Shown here in pieces: positions 15,596 through 16,928 of a DNA stretch of 16,928 nt. Each line of letters opens with the position of its first letter. Position 1 is the first letter of the stretch. The notes beneath the pieces were generated by a model that did not search any database, had not been told where the DNA came from, and saw nothing but the letters and a program-made list of their open reading frames with translations. The DNA comes from CAZLBV01 sp964557845. Lineage in GTDB: Bacteria > Acidobacteriota > Aminicenantia > Aminicenantales > Aminicenantaceae. The DNA lies in assembly GCA_964557845.1 (NCBI GenBank), contig CAZLBV010000284.1:1-16928 (forward strand). Reading direction: 5' to 3'. The position numbers and the translations under genes are program-made.

Positions 15596-16560
15596 AAATA
15601 TTCAATATCGATGAAATAAAACAAGCCCTGGAAAAAGTGAATACGATCGAGGCTATTGAGAAGGGATTTGTCGCTTATTCCCAAGGGAAAGTAGTGGTTC
15701 CCCCAGTAGGAGAAATGCTGTTTTCCGATCCTTCCGGGGAAGTTCACATCAAATACGGTTATATAAGAGGAGAAATATATAGCGTCATAAAAATAGCCTC
15801 GGGTTTTTATGAAAATATAAAACTCGGCCTGCCTACTGGAGACGGCCTCATGCTTCTTTTCTCCCAAATGACCGGACAATTAGAAGGTATTTTGCTGGAT
15901 GAAGGCTACTTGACAAATGTGAGAACAGCCGCAGCCGGAGCAGTTGCCGCTAAATATTTAGCTCCCAACATCATTCGCCGGATCGGCATATTCGGGGCCG
16001 GTGTCCAGGGCCGTTTGCAGCTGATATATTTAAAAACGATCACATCCTGCCGGGACGTTATGGTTTGGGGGATAAATCAGAAAGAACTTGATATTTACAA
16101 AAAAGACATGGAAAAACAAGGTTTCAATATCCAGGCAACCATGGATGCAGAAGATATCGCATCCAAGTGTAATCTGATCGTAACCGCGACACCTTCAAAA
16201 TCTCCGCTTCTACATACTTCTCAGATACGTCCTGGCACACATATCACAGCCATGGGATCAGATACACCTGAAAAGAACGAGCTGGATCCCGGTATTCTGG
16301 AGAAGGCCGACATTATTGCAGTTGACAGTCTATCGCAAAGCCGATCCCGGGGAGAAATTTTCCAGGCTTCGAGATCAGGCAGACTTGATCAAAATAAAAT
16401 TTTTGAACTGGGTAATGTTATCCAGCAGCCAGAATTCCACCGCCAGTCAGAAGAACAAATATCAGTGGCAGACCTCACCGGGGTAGCTGTCCAGGACATT
16501 CAAATCTCAGTGGCAGTATTCGAGATCCTCGCCAAAAAACAATCAAGGATAAAAAAATGA
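15586..16560 (+). CDS. Ornithine cyclodeaminase/mu-crystallin family protein (imine reductase, amino-acid dehydrogenase or cyclodeaminase)
   Basis: A 324-residue NAD(P)-dependent enzyme of the OCD/mu-crystallin family, which includes ornithine cyclodeaminase, archaeal alanine dehydrogenase, iminosuccinate reductase (BhcD) and EutC. Conserved features are Lys69 in VIKIASGF, Arg113 in NVRTAAAGA, the Rossmann motif GAGVQG (137-142) and Asp226 in AMGSDTPEKNELD; the Lys and Asp match the catalytic pair of ornithine cyclodeaminase. I prefer the TTG at 15586: GGAGA lies six bases upstream and the protein then begins MAVKIFNIDEI, as family members do. A TTG at 15571 lacks this. The gene overlaps the dehydratase by 10 bases and the aminotransferase by 4 (ATGA), so all three are translationally coupled. 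Next to a dehydratase that forms an imine, an imine-reducing role seems more natural than proline synthesis from ornithine, but that is inference. Confidence 0.9.
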   Translation: MAVKIFNIDEIKQALEKVNTIEAIEKGFVAYSQGKVVVPPVGEMLFSDPSGEVHIKYGYIRGEIYSVIKIASGFYENIKLGLPTGDGLMLLFSQMTGQLEGILLDEGYLTNVRTAAAGAVAAKYLAPNIIRRIGIFGAGVQGRLQLIYLKTITSCRDVMVWGINQKELDIYKKDMEKQGFNIQATMDAEDIASKCNLIVTATPSKSPLLHTSQIRPGTHITAMGSDTPEKNELDPGILEKADIIAVDSLSQSRSRGEIFQASRSGRLDQNKIFELGNVIQQPEFHRQSEEQISVADLTGVAVQDIQISVAVFEILAKKQSRIKK

Positions 16561-16928
16561 AAGTAGAAAAATTTGAACTGGAAAGATTTCAATCCCTTTG
16601 GGAAAACAGAGTCAGGTTCAATCTCACAGAAAGCGGGGTTCATCCCTATAAACTAAAAGAACTACTTTCGGAGCAGGAGATTGAACATCTGATCGATAAG
16701 AGGATAGGATATGGACAGACCAATGGTTCTATTGCCTTACGTGAGACCATCAGTTCTCTTTATCCCGGTACCGGAATTAACAACATTCTGGTAACCAATG
16801 GATCGGCTGAAGCAAATTTCATTGCCATGTGGAGTCTACTCGAACCTCAGGATGATATTTTATTTATGCTCCCCAATTATATGCAAATATGGGGGATACT
16901 TCGATCTTTTGGTGCCGAGATTAAACCC
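16557..16928 (+). CDS. Fold-type-I (class I/II) aminotransferase, 3'-truncated by window edge
   Basis: The first 124 codons of a PLP aminotransferase are present. The ATG at 16557 overlaps the preceding stop in an ATGA and has AAGGA seven bases upstream. Recognisable parts are the N-terminal arm (LTESGVHPYKLKELL), IGYGQTNGSIALRETI, the substrate/cofactor segment typical of the family, and TNGSAEANF, which begins the PLP-phosphate-binding loop, followed by MLPNYMQIWG carrying the aromatic Tyr that stacks on PLP. The catalytic lysine and the remaining ~250-270 residues are beyond the window, so donor and acceptor cannot be judged. It closes the coupled dehydratase-OCD-aminotransferase set and would move amino groups to or from the imine/oxo acid produced there. 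Confidence 0.88.
   Translation, partial: MKVEKFELERFQSLWENRVRFNLTESGVHPYKLKELLSEQEIEHLIDKRIGYGQTNGSIALRETISSLYPGTGINNILVTNGSAEANFIAMWSLLEPQDDILFMLPNYMQIWGILRSFGAEIKP

Noticed and set aside
15379..15879. Minus-strand 166-codon ORF across the dehydratase/OCD junction
   Set aside because: It overlaps two well-supported genes and its translation shows no domain or compositional sign of a real protein.
15910..15915. TTGACA inside the OCD-family gene as a promoter
   Set aside because: It lies within conserved coding sequence (YLTNVRTAAA) and no gene start follows nearby.

Overview
The window is a bacterial chromosome segment of moderate, slightly AT-leaning base composition, with tightly packed genes. 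It holds about a dozen protein genes. I see no tRNA, rRNA, CRISPR array, insertion sequence or prophage gene. The alpha-2-macroglobulin/PBP1C pair at the left end points to a diderm (Gram-negative type) cell envelope. The rest is amino-acid and cyclic-amide catabolism, as in a peptide- or amino-acid-using heterotroph. I cannot name the organism. An uncultured Acidobacteriota/Aminicenantes-like lineage is only a guess.

Region 1 (1-6939, + strand) is an envelope block. It starts with the C-terminal ~1385 residues of a thioester-containing bacterial alpha-2-macroglobulin, whose N-terminus lies outside the window. Next come penicillin-binding protein 1C and a RidA-family protein with an unusual N-terminal leader and a second, well-placed internal start. 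Region 2 (6940-7499) holds a stand-alone CheY-like receiver behind a consensus-like sigma-70 promoter. After it lies a leader with two possible hairpins and a 32-codon ORF that looks like the decayed start of an FmdB-type zinc-ribbon gene.

Region 3 (7500-12262, +) is a compact operon: hyuA, hyuB (4-nt gap) and an Nramp-fold membrane protein (14-nt overlap). The Nramp-like protein lacks all the residues that normally bind the metal, so it is more likely an organic-solute carrier serving the HyuAB hydrolase than a manganese/iron importer. Region 4 is a minus-strand aspartate/glutamate-racemase-family gene (12280-12972). It converges on region 3 and diverges from region 5 across a 158-bp intergenic space.

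Region 5 (13131-16928, +) is a second operon: APC-family amino-acid permease, fold-type-II PLP dehydratase (threonine/serine/3-hydroxyaspartate type), ornithine-cyclodeaminase-family imine reductase or deaminase, and the first 124 codons of a fold-type-I aminotransferase. The last three overlap by 4-10 nt. Taken together, regions 3-5 suggest a pathway that imports a cyclic amide or modified amino acid, opens the ring with ATP (HyuAB), sets stereochemistry (racemase), eliminates or deaminates through an imine or enamine (dehydratase), reduces the imine (OCD family) and transaminates. The dehydratase + OCD-family pairing recalls BhcB/BhcD of the beta-hydroxyaspartate cycle and EutB/EutC of ectoine catabolism. 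The substrate cannot be read from the sequence.
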